64,000 bases of DNA from positions 296,911-360,910 of the forward strand of contig NZ_RJVB01000004.1 in assembly GCF_003751505.1 (NCBI RefSeq). Reading direction: 5' to 3'. The stretch's first letter is position 1; every line of letters starts with the position of its first letter. The position numbers were made by a program, and so were the translations under genes. Shown one piece after another: positions 9,351 through 17,660 of the stretch. The DNA comes from Erwinia sp. JUb26. Its GTDB lineage: Bacteria; Pseudomonadota; Gammaproteobacteria; Enterobacterales; Enterobacteriaceae. A model generated the notes under the pieces. That model was not told the origin of the DNA, searched no databases, and was given only the letters and a program-made list of their open reading frames with translations.

Positions 9351-10906
9351 ACAAGACATACACTGCATCAGGCTATTTTCGTCCACTTTTACTCGCCGCT
9401 CTGGTTGCCGTTTCCGCGCAGGCGTTGTCAGCCGTGCCGAAGGACATGCTGGTGATCGGCAAAGCGGCCGACCCGCAAACGCTGGATCCGGCGGTGACCA
9501 TTGATAATAACGACTGGACCGTGACCTACCCGGCCTATCAGCGCCTGGTGAAGTACAAAACCGAAAACGGCAAAGGCTCGACCGACGTGGAGGGCGACCT
9601 GGCCGCCAGCTGGAAAAGCTCCGATGACGGGAAGGTGTGGACCTTTACGCTGAATAAGGGTGCTCAGTTCGCTGACGGCAGCGAAGTCACCGCCGAGGCG
9701 GTGAAGCTCTCCTTTGAACGACTGATGCGTATTAAACAGGGGCCGTCCGAAGCGTTCCCGGCGGACTTGAAAGTGGAAGCGGTCGATGCGCAAACCGTAC
9801 GCTTTACCCTCAACGATCAGTTTGCTCCGTTCCTGTATACGCTGGCTAATGACGGCGCATCAATTATCAACCCGGCGGTGCTCAAAGCGAATGCGGGCGA
9901 TGATGCCCGGGCTTATCTGGCCGAGCACACCGCCGGTTCCGGTGCCTACATGCTGCAGCGCTGGCAGAAAGGGCAGCAGCTGGTCATGGTGCCGAACCCG
10001 CATTTTGCCGGCGATAAACCCGCCTTTAAGCGCGTTTCGGTGAAAATCATCAGCGAAAGCGCCGCGCGTCGCCTGCAATTGGAGAAAGGCGATGTGGATA
10101 TTGCCGACTCGCTGCCGGTAGATCAGTTCGCCGCGCTGAAAAAACAGGGCGAGGTGGCAGTTTATGATTATCCGGCGCTGCGGGTCACCTATCTGTATCT
10201 GAACAATGCCAAAGCGCCGTTAAGTCAGCCGGATCTGCGCCGTGCGGTATCGTGGGCGACCGACTATAAAGGCATGGTTGACGGCATTCTCGGCGGTAAC
10301 GGCAAGCAGATGCGCGGGCCGGTACCGGAAGGGATGTGGAGCTATGACGCCTCCGCCATGCAGTATTCGCTGGACTTAAGCAAAGCGAAAGAGGCGTTTG
10401 GCAAGGTGGCGGATAAACCGAAAACGCTGTCGTTCCTCTATTCCGATAACGATCCGAACTGGGAGCCGATTGCCCTGTCAATGCAGGCTAATCTGCAATC
10501 GCTGGGTATTAACGTCAAGCTGGAAAAACTGGCTAACGCCACCATGCGCGAGCGCATTGGTAAGGGCGATTATGACATTGCCATCGGTAACTGGAGCCCG
10601 GATTTCGCCGACCCGTATATGTTTATGAACTACTGGTTTGAATCGAACAAAAAAGGGCTGCCCGGCAACCGTTCTTATTACGCCAATCCGCAGGTTGATA
10701 CGCTGCTGAAGCAGGCGGTGTCGACCTCTGATCAGGCGCAGCGCACCCAGTTCTATCAGGCCGCGCAGAAAGTGGTGATTGATGAAGCCGCCTACGTTTA
10801 TTTATTCCAGAAGAATTACCAGGTGGCGATGAATAAAAACGTTAAGGGCTACGTGTTTAATCCAATGCTGGAACAGATCTTCAATATTTCCGAGATGAGT
10901 AAGTAA
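9347..10906 (+). CDS. dipeptide ABC transporter substrate-binding protein, DdpA-like
   Basis: A 519-residue family-5 periplasmic binding protein with a signal peptide (about 1-29, cleavage near ALSAVPK). Typical family segments include GKAADPQTLDPAVTIDNN, LAASWKSSDDGKVWTF and GNWSPDFADPYMFMNYWF. The overlap with ddpX and the four importer genes downstream match the E. coli ddpXABCDF arrangement. It therefore probably captures D-Ala-D-Ala or related dipeptides. The order of the ddp genes is known in E. coli; the ligand here is inferred. Confidence 0.9.
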   Translation: MNKTYTASGYFRPLLLAALVAVSAQALSAVPKDMLVIGKAADPQTLDPAVTIDNNDWTVTYPAYQRLVKYKTENGKGSTDVEGDLAASWKSSDDGKVWTFTLNKGAQFADGSEVTAEAVKLSFERLMRIKQGPSEAFPADLKVEAVDAQTVRFTLNDQFAPFLYTLANDGASIINPAVLKANAGDDARAYLAEHTAGSGAYMLQRWQKGQQLVMVPNPHFAGDKPAFKRVSVKIISESAARRLQLEKGDVDIADSLPVDQFAALKKQGEVAVYDYPALRVTYLYLNNAKAPLSQPDLRRAVSWATDYKGMVDGILGGNGKQMRGPVPEGMWSYDASAMQYSLDLSKAKEAFGKVADKPKTLSFLYSDNDPNWEPIALSMQANLQSLGINVKLEKLANATMRERIGKGDYDIAIGNWSPDFADPYMFMNYWFESNKKGLPGNRSYYANPQVDTLLKQAVSTSDQAQRTQFYQAAQKVVIDEAAYVYLFQKNYQVAMNKNVKGYVFNPMLEQIFNISEMSK

Positions 10907-10928
10907 GTCGTTCCTTCATCCTTATTCC

Positions 10929-10950
10929 GCAGGATCGGTTTCGATCCTGC
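10929..10950 (+). other. intercistronic hairpin between binding protein and permease
   Basis: GCAGGATCG (10929-10937) and CGATCCTGC (10942-10950) form a perfect 9-bp stem with a GTTT loop. It sits in the only sizeable gap inside this operon and has no T-run. Hairpins at this point commonly protect the upstream mRNA, so that the binding protein is made in excess over the membrane subunits. That function is inferred. Confidence 0.5.
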
Positions 10951-10962
10951 TAAGGAAGCCAT

Positions 10963-11979
10963 ATGAGTTTCTGGAGTTTAATCCGGCAGCGAAGCTGGGG
11001 ACTGCTATTGGTTGTCGCCGGCGTTTGCGTGATTACGTTTATTATTTCGCATCTCATCCCCGGCGACCCGGCGCGACTACTGGCCGGCGATCGCGCCAGC
11101 GATGAAATCGTGCAGCATATGCGCGAACAGTTGGGGCTGAACCTGCCGCTGTGGCAGCAGTTTATCCGCTATGTCGAACAGCTTCTGCATGGCGATTTAG
11201 GCATGTCGATCCGCACCGGGCGGCCGGTGCTGGAAGATTTGAAAACCTTTTTCCCGGCCACCCTTGAGCTGGCGTTCTGCGCGCTGCTGATTGCTCTGGT
11301 GGTCGGCGTTCCGCTGGGCGTGCTCTCTGCGGTGTATAAAAACCGCTGGCTGGATCACCTGGTGCGCCTGCTGGCGCTGACCGGGATATCGACCCCGGCA
11401 TTTTGGCTGGGGCTGGGCGTTATCGTGCTGTTTTACGGCAAGCTGAACCTGCTGCCCGGCGGCGGCCGACTGGACGACTGGCTGGATCCTCCCGCTCACG
11501 TCACGGGTTTCTATCTGATTGACTCTCTGCTCGCCGGAGATGGGGAAGCGTTTATGAATGCGCTGACCCATCTGATCCTGCCCGCTACCACTCTGGCCTT
11601 TGTGCATCTTGGCATCGTCGCCCGCCAGATCCGCTCGGCGATGCTGGAACAGCTCAGCGAGGATTACGTGCGTACGGCATTAGCGAGCGGGTTGAGCAAA
11701 TTTACTATCGTGGTGCGCTATGCGTTGCCCAACGCGCTGATCCCGTCGGTGACGGTGCTGGGGCTGGCACTCGGCGATCTGCTGTACGGTGCCGTGCTGA
11801 CCGAGACGGTGTTTGCCTGGCCGGGAATGGGTGCCTACGTGGTTTCCTCTATACAGGCGCTGGATTTCCCGGCGGTGATGGGCTTTGCCATTGTGGTGTC
11901 TTTTGCCTACGTGCTGGTCAACCTGCTTGTCGACCTTCTTTATCTGTGGATTGACCCGAGAATGGGTCGTGGAGCGTAA
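10963..11979 (+). CDS. dipeptide ABC transporter permease, DdpB/DppB-like
   Basis: A 338-residue inner-membrane permease. It starts with a helix at about 11-30 followed by SHLIPGDPARLLAGDRAS and LGLNLPLWQQFIRYVEQLLHGD, the standard DppB periplasmic region. The EAA loop is at about residues 228-250 and the C-terminus ends LYLWIDPRMGRGA, as in the family. A good ribosome site (TAAGGAAG) lies 7 bp upstream. It partners the permease 3 bp downstream. Confidence 0.9.
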   Translation: MSFWSLIRQRSWGLLLVVAGVCVITFIISHLIPGDPARLLAGDRASDEIVQHMREQLGLNLPLWQQFIRYVEQLLHGDLGMSIRTGRPVLEDLKTFFPATLELAFCALLIALVVGVPLGVLSAVYKNRWLDHLVRLLALTGISTPAFWLGLGVIVLFYGKLNLLPGGGRLDDWLDPPAHVTGFYLIDSLLAGDGEAFMNALTHLILPATTLAFVHLGIVARQIRSAMLEQLSEDYVRTALASGLSKFTIVVRYALPNALIPSVTVLGLALGDLLYGAVLTETVFAWPGMGAYVVSSIQALDFPAVMGFAIVVSFAYVLVNLLVDLLYLWIDPRMGRGA

Positions 11980-11982
11980 CCG

Positions 11983-12876
11983 ATGATGCTAACTCAACAA
12001 CAGCCTGCGGTTGCCCGGGCTAAGCCCCGCGCTGCGGCATGGAAACGCCGCCTGTGGATGATCCGCCAGAGTCCGTTAACGGTGGTGGGTGGTGCGATTA
12101 TTATTTTTATGCTGCTGATGATGATTTTTGCCCCGTGGCTGGTGCCGCAGGATCCCAACGCCATTAACCTGGCCGAACGCCTGCAGCCGCCGGGAGCCGG
12201 GCACTGGTTCGGCACCGACGAGGTGGGCCGCGATCTGTTCAGCCGGGTGCTGATTGGCAGCCAGCAGTCCGTTGCCGCCGGTCTGGCCGTGGTGCTGGTA
12301 GCGGGCATCAGCGGGTCGCTGCTCGGCTGCCTGTCCGGCGTACTCGGCGGCCACAGCGATGCCTTCATCATGCGCCTGATGGATATCATGCTGTCGATTC
12401 CGTCGCTGGTGCTAACCATGGCGCTGGCCGCCGCGCTAGGCCCGAGCCTGTTCAACGCCATGCTGGCGATCGCCATCGTGCGCATCCCGTTTTATGTGCG
12501 GCTGGCGCGCGGCCAGACGCTGATTGTTAAGCAGCATACCTTCGTTGAGGCCTCACGCACCTTCGGCGCTTCACGCTGGCACCTGATCAGCTGGCATATT
12601 CTGCGCAATGCACTGCCGCCACTCGTTGTGCAAGCCTCGCTGGACGTGGGCAGTGCGATTCTTATGGCGGCCACGCTTGGCTTTATCGGCCTGGGTGCAC
12701 AGCAGCCGACCGCAGAATGGGGCGCGATGGTGGCGATTGGCCGCAACTACGTGCTTGACCAGTGGTGGTACTGCACCTTCCCGGGGGCGGCCATTTTGAT
12801 TACCGCTGTCGGATTTAACCTGTTTGGCGACGGTATCCAGGACTTACTCGACCCGAAAGCCGGAGGGCGCAACTGA
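11983..12876 (+). CDS. dipeptide ABC transporter permease, DdpC/DppC-like
   Basis: A 297-residue permease with a cytoplasmic N-terminus of about 30 residues, the DppC landmark HWFGTDEVGRDLFSRVLIGS, about six transmembrane segments and the C-terminal PTAEWGAMVAIGRNYV segment. It ends with FNLFGDGIQDLLDPK, as most DppC proteins do. The last base of its stop codon is the first base of the next ATG, so the two genes are tightly coupled. Either of the two tandem ATGs at 11983/11986 could start it. Confidence 0.9.
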   Translation: MMLTQQQPAVARAKPRAAAWKRRLWMIRQSPLTVVGGAIIIFMLLMMIFAPWLVPQDPNAINLAERLQPPGAGHWFGTDEVGRDLFSRVLIGSQQSVAAGLAVVLVAGISGSLLGCLSGVLGGHSDAFIMRLMDIMLSIPSLVLTMALAAALGPSLFNAMLAIAIVRIPFYVRLARGQTLIVKQHTFVEASRTFGASRWHLISWHILRNALPPLVVQASLDVGSAILMAATLGFIGLGAQQPTAEWGAMVAIGRNYVLDQWWYCTFPGAAILITAVGFNLFGDGIQDLLDPKAGGRN

Positions 12877-13862
12877 TGCAGGACAGAATACTGACCATTG
12901 AAAACCTTCGCCTCAGCTTCCCGGTTTATCAGGGGGAAGTGAGCGTACTGAATAATGTATCGATGCATATCAACCGCGGAGAAATTGTCGGCGTGGTCGG
13001 TGAGTCCGGCTCCGGCAAATCCGTTACCGCCATGCTGTCCATGCAGCTGATCCCCCGACATTCCTATCGGGTCAACGGCGGCAGGCTGGAAGTGACAGGG
13101 AAGGACGTGCTTAGCGCCAGCGAAGCGGAGATGCGCCAGATGCGGGGTAATAAAGTTGCGATGATTTTCCAGGAGCCGATGACCGCGCTGAATCCAACCC
13201 GCCGCATAGGCAAACAGATGGTGGACGTACTGCGCCAGCACCGGCCGCTCTCAGTCAGTCAGGCCCGCGAGCGTGCCGAAGCGCTGCTGAAAGATATGCA
13301 GATTGCTGACCCGCACAACGTGATGCAGCGCTACCCGTTCGAACTGTCCGGCGGGATGCGCCAGCGGGTGATGATCGCGCTGGCCTTCTCCTGCGAGCCC
13401 GATCTGCTGATTGCCGATGAGCCGACCACGGCGCTGGATGTGACGGTGCAGCGCCAGGTGCTGAGGCTGTTAAAAGAAAAGGCCGCCGCCACCGGCACCG
13501 CCGTGCTGTTTATCAGCCACGATATGGCCGTGGTGTCTCAGGTCTGCGATCGGGTCTACGTGATGTATGCCGGTTCGGTTATCGAAAGTGGCAGCACCGC
13601 CAGCGTGCTGACCCAGCCGTCGCACCCCTACTCTGCCGGACTGCTGGAATGCTCACCGGACAGCGCTGAACCGCGTGCAGAACTGGCCTCAATTCCCGGC
13701 ACCGTACCGAATCTGGCCCGTCTGCCGACGGGCTGTGCCTTCCGAGAGCGCTGCTTTGCGGCAGGCGATGCCTGCGGTAAACCGCCGCTGCTGCGTACAG
13801 CGGGGAGCCTTGACCGACAGGTGGCCTGCTGGTATCCGCAAAAGGAGGTGGTAAATGTCTGA
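12876..13862 (+). CDS. dipeptide ABC transporter ATP-binding protein, DdpD/DppD-like
   Basis: A 328-residue ATPase with Walker [12 protein letters not shown], signature LSGGMRQR, Walker [13 protein letters not shown] and the H-loop ISHD. The C-terminal oligopeptide extension (about 265-325) contains the cysteine pattern TGCAFRERC-FAAGDAC-ACW. This is typical of DppD-type subunits, which often bind an Fe-S cluster there. It overlaps the next ATPase gene by 8 bp. Confidence 0.92.
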   Translation: MQDRILTIENLRLSFPVYQGEVSVLNNVSMHINRGEIVGVVGESGSGKSVTAMLSMQLIPRHSYRVNGGRLEVTGKDVLSASEAEMRQMRGNKVAMIFQEPMTALNPTRRIGKQMVDVLRQHRPLSVSQARERAEALLKDMQIADPHNVMQRYPFELSGGMRQRVMIALAFSCEPDLLIADEPTTALDVTVQRQVLRLLKEKAAATGTAVLFISHDMAVVSQVCDRVYVMYAGSVIESGSTASVLTQPSHPYSAGLLECSPDSAEPRAELASIPGTVPNLARLPTGCAFRERCFAAGDACGKPPLLRTAGSLDRQVACWYPQKEVVNV

Positions 13863-14808
13863 ATCCCTGCTCGAACTAAACGAAGTCCACGTGAACTTCC
13901 CGGCCAAAACCAACTGGCGGGGGAAAGTTACCGAGCGCGTTCATGCGCTTAACGGTCTGGACATGGTGGTGAATCGCGGCGAAACGTTGGGCATCGTTGG
14001 CGAATCCGGCTGTGGGAAAAGTACCCTGGCGAAGCTGCTGATGGGAATGCTGAAACCCACTTCGGGAAAACTGGAGTTGGCCCGATCGCCAAACTCGTGG
14101 CTGGGCCGGGGTATGCAGATGGTGTTTCAGGACCCGCTCTCCTCACTCGACCCGCGCCTGCCCGTATGGCGGATCATCACTGAGCCTGTGTGGATACAGT
14201 CGCGTACCGATGAAAAGGCCCGGCGTGAGCTTGCCGAATCGCTGGCGGCAAAGGTCGGTATTCGGCCGGAGTATCTTGACCGTCCTCCCCACGCATTTTC
14301 CGGCGGGCAGCGTCAGCGCATCGCCATTGCCCGCGCGCTTTCCGGGCAGCCGGATATTATGGTGCTGGATGAACCCACTTCGGCACTTGATATTTCCGTG
14401 CAGGCGCAAATCCTTAATCTGCTGGTGTCTCTGCAAAAGCAGCAAAACCTCACCTACGTGCTGATTTCCCACAACGTGTCGGTGGTGCGGCATATGAGCG
14501 ACCGCGTGGCGGTGATGTATCTGGGGCAAATCGTCGAGATTGGTGAGACGCGCCAGGTGCTGGATGCACCGCAGCATCCGTATACGCGACTGCTGATGGA
14601 GTCGGTTCCGCGCATCGGCGCACCGCTGGATGGCGCGCCGAGCAATACGGAACTGCCGGGAAATCGTCAGTTACCTGCGGGCTGTTATTTCCGCGAGCGC
14701 TGCCCTTACGCGACAGCTCGGTGCAATGAGGTGCAGCCGCTACGAAAGTTGGCTAACGGTCATTCCGTAAGGTGCTGGCAGGCGGTGGAGTCGATATCGG
14801 TTCAGTGA
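13855..14808 (+). CDS. dipeptide ABC transporter ATP-binding protein, DdpF/DppF-like
   Basis: A 317-residue ATPase with Walker A GESGCGKSTLA, signature FSGGQRQR and Walker B IMVLDEPTSALD. The signature begins with F rather than L, a common variant. It also carries the C-terminal oligopeptide extension with the cysteine motif AGCYFRERCPYATARC. An excellent ribosome site (AAGGAGGTGG) lies inside the end of the upstream gene. It completes the importer that starts at 9347. Unlike loci A and B, this importer keeps its two ATPases as separate proteins. Confidence 0.92.
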   Translation: MSESLLELNEVHVNFPAKTNWRGKVTERVHALNGLDMVVNRGETLGIVGESGCGKSTLAKLLMGMLKPTSGKLELARSPNSWLGRGMQMVFQDPLSSLDPRLPVWRIITEPVWIQSRTDEKARRELAESLAAKVGIRPEYLDRPPHAFSGGQRQRIAIARALSGQPDIMVLDEPTSALDISVQAQILNLLVSLQKQQNLTYVLISHNVSVVRHMSDRVAVMYLGQIVEIGETRQVLDAPQHPYTRLLMESVPRIGAPLDGAPSNTELPGNRQLPAGCYFRERCPYATARCNEVQPLRKLANGHSVRCWQAVESISVQ

Positions 14809-14820
14809 ATCTGAATACCT

Positions 14821-14844
14821 TCCCCGGGATATTTCACCCGGGGA
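14821..14844. terminator. hairpin after the dipeptide importer operon
   Basis: TCCCCGGG (14821-14828) and CCCGGGGA (14837-14844) form a perfect 8-bp stem with an 8-base loop, 13 bp past the operon stop. No T-run follows. The rest of the gap to 15139 is AT-rich. It holds only a short hydrophobic frame on the minus strand that I do not accept as a gene. Confidence 0.5.
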
Positions 14845-15139
14845 GTATAACCCCGGCACCGCACTATTCCCTTATTCCATTGTTCTATAAGCGTAAAAAA
14901 TATTCATACTGATCAAAATAGTTACAACATACAGTATGGGCTTTAAATAAAACACGCATTCCTCTGAAGCTAGAAAGCTCAACATTAAGATCGGCAAAAT
15001 ATGCACACGCTTAGCAGAAAAAAAAACACTTTCAAAAGCATTTAGCGGGGAACGTCTCATCCCTGTGACGGCTAACTATGCGTTATCAATGACCTGCGGA
15101 TATCCGGCATAACATCTCGTATAACGTTCCTTTCGTTTT

Positions 15140-16015
15140 TTACTGCAAACCCGCCTCGGCAACAATCTCCACCAGAAAATCCGCCACCGCCCTGACCCTT
15201 GCGGATGCGGTCAACTCGGCGTGGGTCACCAGCCACAGATCTTCCGTAAAGACGCGATCGGCAGGGATCGCAGCTATCAGTTCACTTTCCTGCGCGGCAA
15301 TAAAGCCGGGCAACACGGCCAGACCCAGGCCCGCTTTTACCGCAGCTAACTGTGCTACCAGGCTAGTGGTGACCAGCGCGGAAGCCGCATTCGGGTAGTG
15401 CTCATTTAACCATTTTGCCGAGGGGAGATGGCCGAAAGCAGGATCCCAGGTGATAAATGCCCTGCCCTGCTGCGTAGCGATGTCCGTAGCTGGATAAGCT
15501 TCAAGATAGTTTTTCGAGCCATACACCGCCGAAGCAATACGCCCTACGTTGCGAATCTTGAGCGACAGCTGTTCCGGCCGCACCAGCCGCAGAGCAATAT
15601 CGGCATCGTGACGCGACATCGACACGGTATTGATGCCGGTTATCACCTCCAGCACGATATCGGGATATCGCGCATTGAAGCGCGGCAGCGCAGGAATAAT
15701 CAGGTGGCTGGCCAGCGTCATCGCCGTTGCCAGGCGGACCTTACCGGCCGGGCGCATATCAGTTCCCGAGATATGGCTCTCCAGAGCCAGGATCTTTCCT
15801 TCCACCTCTTCGGCATGGTGCAGCACGTCCTGCCCGGCATCCGTCAAAAAGTAGCCGGTCTGATGATGAGCGAACAGGCGGGTTTTCAGGCTGCTTTCCA
15901 GCGCGCCTATCCTTCTCGCCACGGTTGACTGACTGACCTTCAGCGCGGCCGCCGTTTTCGTCAGGCTTTGCGTGCGCGCAACGGTGAGAAAGAAGCGTAT
16001 ATCGTTCCAGTCCAC
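15140..16015 (-). CDS. LysR family transcriptional regulator
   Basis: A 291-residue LysR regulator. It has an N-terminal winged helix-turn-helix (residues 1-60: DWNDIRFFLTVARTQSLTK, then KVSQSTVARRIGALE) and a periplasmic-binding-protein-like effector domain (about 90-285). It is divergent from the SnoaL-hydrolase fusion at 16153 with a 137-bp shared promoter region, the classic LysR arrangement. It therefore probably controls that gene. The effector is unknown. Confidence 0.88.
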   Translation of the reverse strand: MDWNDIRFFLTVARTQSLTKTAAALKVSQSTVARRIGALESSLKTRLFAHHQTGYFLTDAGQDVLHHAEEVEGKILALESHISGTDMRPAGKVRLATAMTLASHLIIPALPRFNARYPDIVLEVITGINTVSMSRHDADIALRLVRPEQLSLKIRNVGRIASAVYGSKNYLEAYPATDIATQQGRAFITWDPAFGHLPSAKWLNEHYPNAASALVTTSLVAQLAAVKAGLGLAVLPGFIAAQESELIAAIPADRVFTEDLWLVTHAELTASARVRAVADFLVEIVAEAGLQ

Positions 16016-16152
16016 GGTGAATTCCCCGCCATCCGTTTTCTATTAATGGAAAATGATTGCCCTATTTTGTCTGTTTTTTCCCAAATCCGCCATCACTATA
16101 CTACCTGCACTGACGAGTAACCTGATGATTTTAAAATAAAGAGGATTTTTTT

Positions 16153-17403
16153 ATGCTACAGGACGAGGATCGCGGCGCACCCAAATTAACTGCCACGGAG
16201 GTGGTCAAAAACTATTTCGCTGCCTTTGCCAAAGGTAATATCGCGGAGGCCATAGCACTGCTGGATGACAACGTTGTCTGGCATATCGACGGCGACCCGA
16301 GCGTCTCGACTACCGGTCTGCTGCGCGGGCCGGAACAGGTTAGAAACTGGCTGTCGCGCTTTCCTGAAAACTTTAAACCCAGGATCTTTGTGATCAACGA
16401 TCTTATTGAACACAACGGCAGCGTACTGGCCATCGGCCGCTTCCGCCATACCGTGTTAAGCACGGGAAACACCATCGGCAGCGATATGATTATTCATTTT
16501 ACCGTCGCTGATTCGAAGATCGCTCGTTATCAAATCTTTGAGGACTCTGCCCTGCTGCAGCGCGCTTTTGACCCCAGCGACAGCTGGCAGGATCAGCAGA
16601 TTAAAATCAACGGCACCCTCTATCGCTACCGAGACTGCGGCGAAGGCCCTACCCTGCTGTTCGCTCACGGGCTGCTGGTCGACCGCGATGTTTTTGCAGC
16701 GCAGATCCGTGTGCTCAGCCAGGCCCACCGCTGCATTGTGCTGGATATGCCGGGCCACGGGCAAAGTGGCTATCGCGCCGAAGGCTGGACGCTGGATGAT
16801 ATCAGTGCCGATCTGGCGCTGATGATCCGCGAGCTGTCGTTAGGCAAAGTCACCTTCGTTGGTCAGAGCCAGGGTGGGATGGTGGGGATCCGGCTGGCGG
16901 CGCACGATCCGGACTGCGTAGCGGGGCTGATCCTGATCGGCACCAGCGCCAGAGCAGAATATCCGGAACGGCTCGAGGGCTGGAAAACGCAGCGCGAGGT
17001 CATACTTAACGGCAGTGATGAAGCGCGGGAATCGTTGTTTGCAGATATTCAACACCGGCTTAACGGGCAACGCTGGCTTGCAGAACATCCGGACGATGTT
17101 GTCCGTGAACGCGCCGTGATGCTTAACCATAGCCGAACCGGGCTGGCCCTGGCGCTGGATGCCGCCGTCTTCACCCGGGGGGATATCCGTAAACTGCTGC
17201 CCTTGATTAATGTGCCTGCGCTGATTATCAGCGGTGAAAGCGATCGGGCGACGCCACCCGAGTTGAGCCACGAGATGGTGGAACTCATACCTGACGCAAC
17301 GCTGCGGATCCTGCCGGAAACAGGGCATCATCCAACTCTCGAATCTGCCGACAGCGTCACCGAGGCGATGGCTTCGTTTCTGCTTAACATCGCGCAGAAA
17401 TAA
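16153..17403 (+). CDS. SnoaL-like domain fused to alpha/beta hydrolase
   Basis: A 416-residue two-domain enzyme. Residues about 13-140 form a SnoaL/NTF2-like cone (VVKNYFAAFAKGNIAEAIALL and VVWHIDGDP). Residues about 148-415 form an alpha/beta hydrolase with oxyanion region FAHGL, nucleophile S239 in GQSQGG, acid D364 in SGESDRATPP and H392 in TGHHP, so the triad is intact. These two folds are usually separate proteins. No signal peptide, so cytoplasmic. The ribosome site AAAGAGG lies 9 bp upstream. It is probably regulated by the divergent LysR at 15140. Substrate unknown; an ester or lactone hydrolase is likely. Confidence 0.85.
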   Translation: MLQDEDRGAPKLTATEVVKNYFAAFAKGNIAEAIALLDDNVVWHIDGDPSVSTTGLLRGPEQVRNWLSRFPENFKPRIFVINDLIEHNGSVLAIGRFRHTVLSTGNTIGSDMIIHFTVADSKIARYQIFEDSALLQRAFDPSDSWQDQQIKINGTLYRYRDCGEGPTLLFAHGLLVDRDVFAAQIRVLSQAHRCIVLDMPGHGQSGYRAEGWTLDDISADLALMIRELSLGKVTFVGQSQGGMVGIRLAAHDPDCVAGLILIGTSARAEYPERLEGWKTQREVILNGSDEARESLFADIQHRLNGQRWLAEHPDDVVRERAVMLNHSRTGLALALDAAVFTRGDIRKLLPLINVPALIISGESDRATPPELSHEMVELIPDATLRILPETGHHPTLESADSVTEAMASFLLNIAQK

Positions 17404-17630
17404 GCACGCCAGCAGGTCTCCGCAGTTAACGTGCGGGGCCTGAACGACATTAAATGATAAGCAACCAGGACCAGCCGGAAGGCTCTCATGCTGCAATAAA
17501 TACCCTATGGAGAATGTCATGTGATGTTTAGTCACTTAATGTAGATTATTTTTCTCCAAATAAGACCTTTCACAGCCAAATAGAGAAACACCTCCTTCAT
17601 TAAACCTTATATTCTGTCTTGAATTAGTTT

Positions 17631-17642
17631 GATACCGGTATC
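17631..17642. promoter_or_regulatory. 12-bp perfect palindrome upstream of cyuA
   Basis: GATACCGGTATC is a perfect palindrome ending 18 bp before the cyuA start. It lies within a 257-bp AT-rich leader (17404-17660) that has no gene. Its position between promoter and start suits a repressor operator. The binding protein is not identifiable; in E. coli cyuA is activated by CyuR, whose site need not look like this. Confidence 0.45.
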
Positions 17643-17660
17643 GGCCTTTGCTTCGTCAAG

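Noticed and set aside
14872..15060. A 62-codon hydrophobic frame on the minus strand
   Set aside because: The AT-rich gap can give such a frame by chance; no ribosome site and no recognised family.
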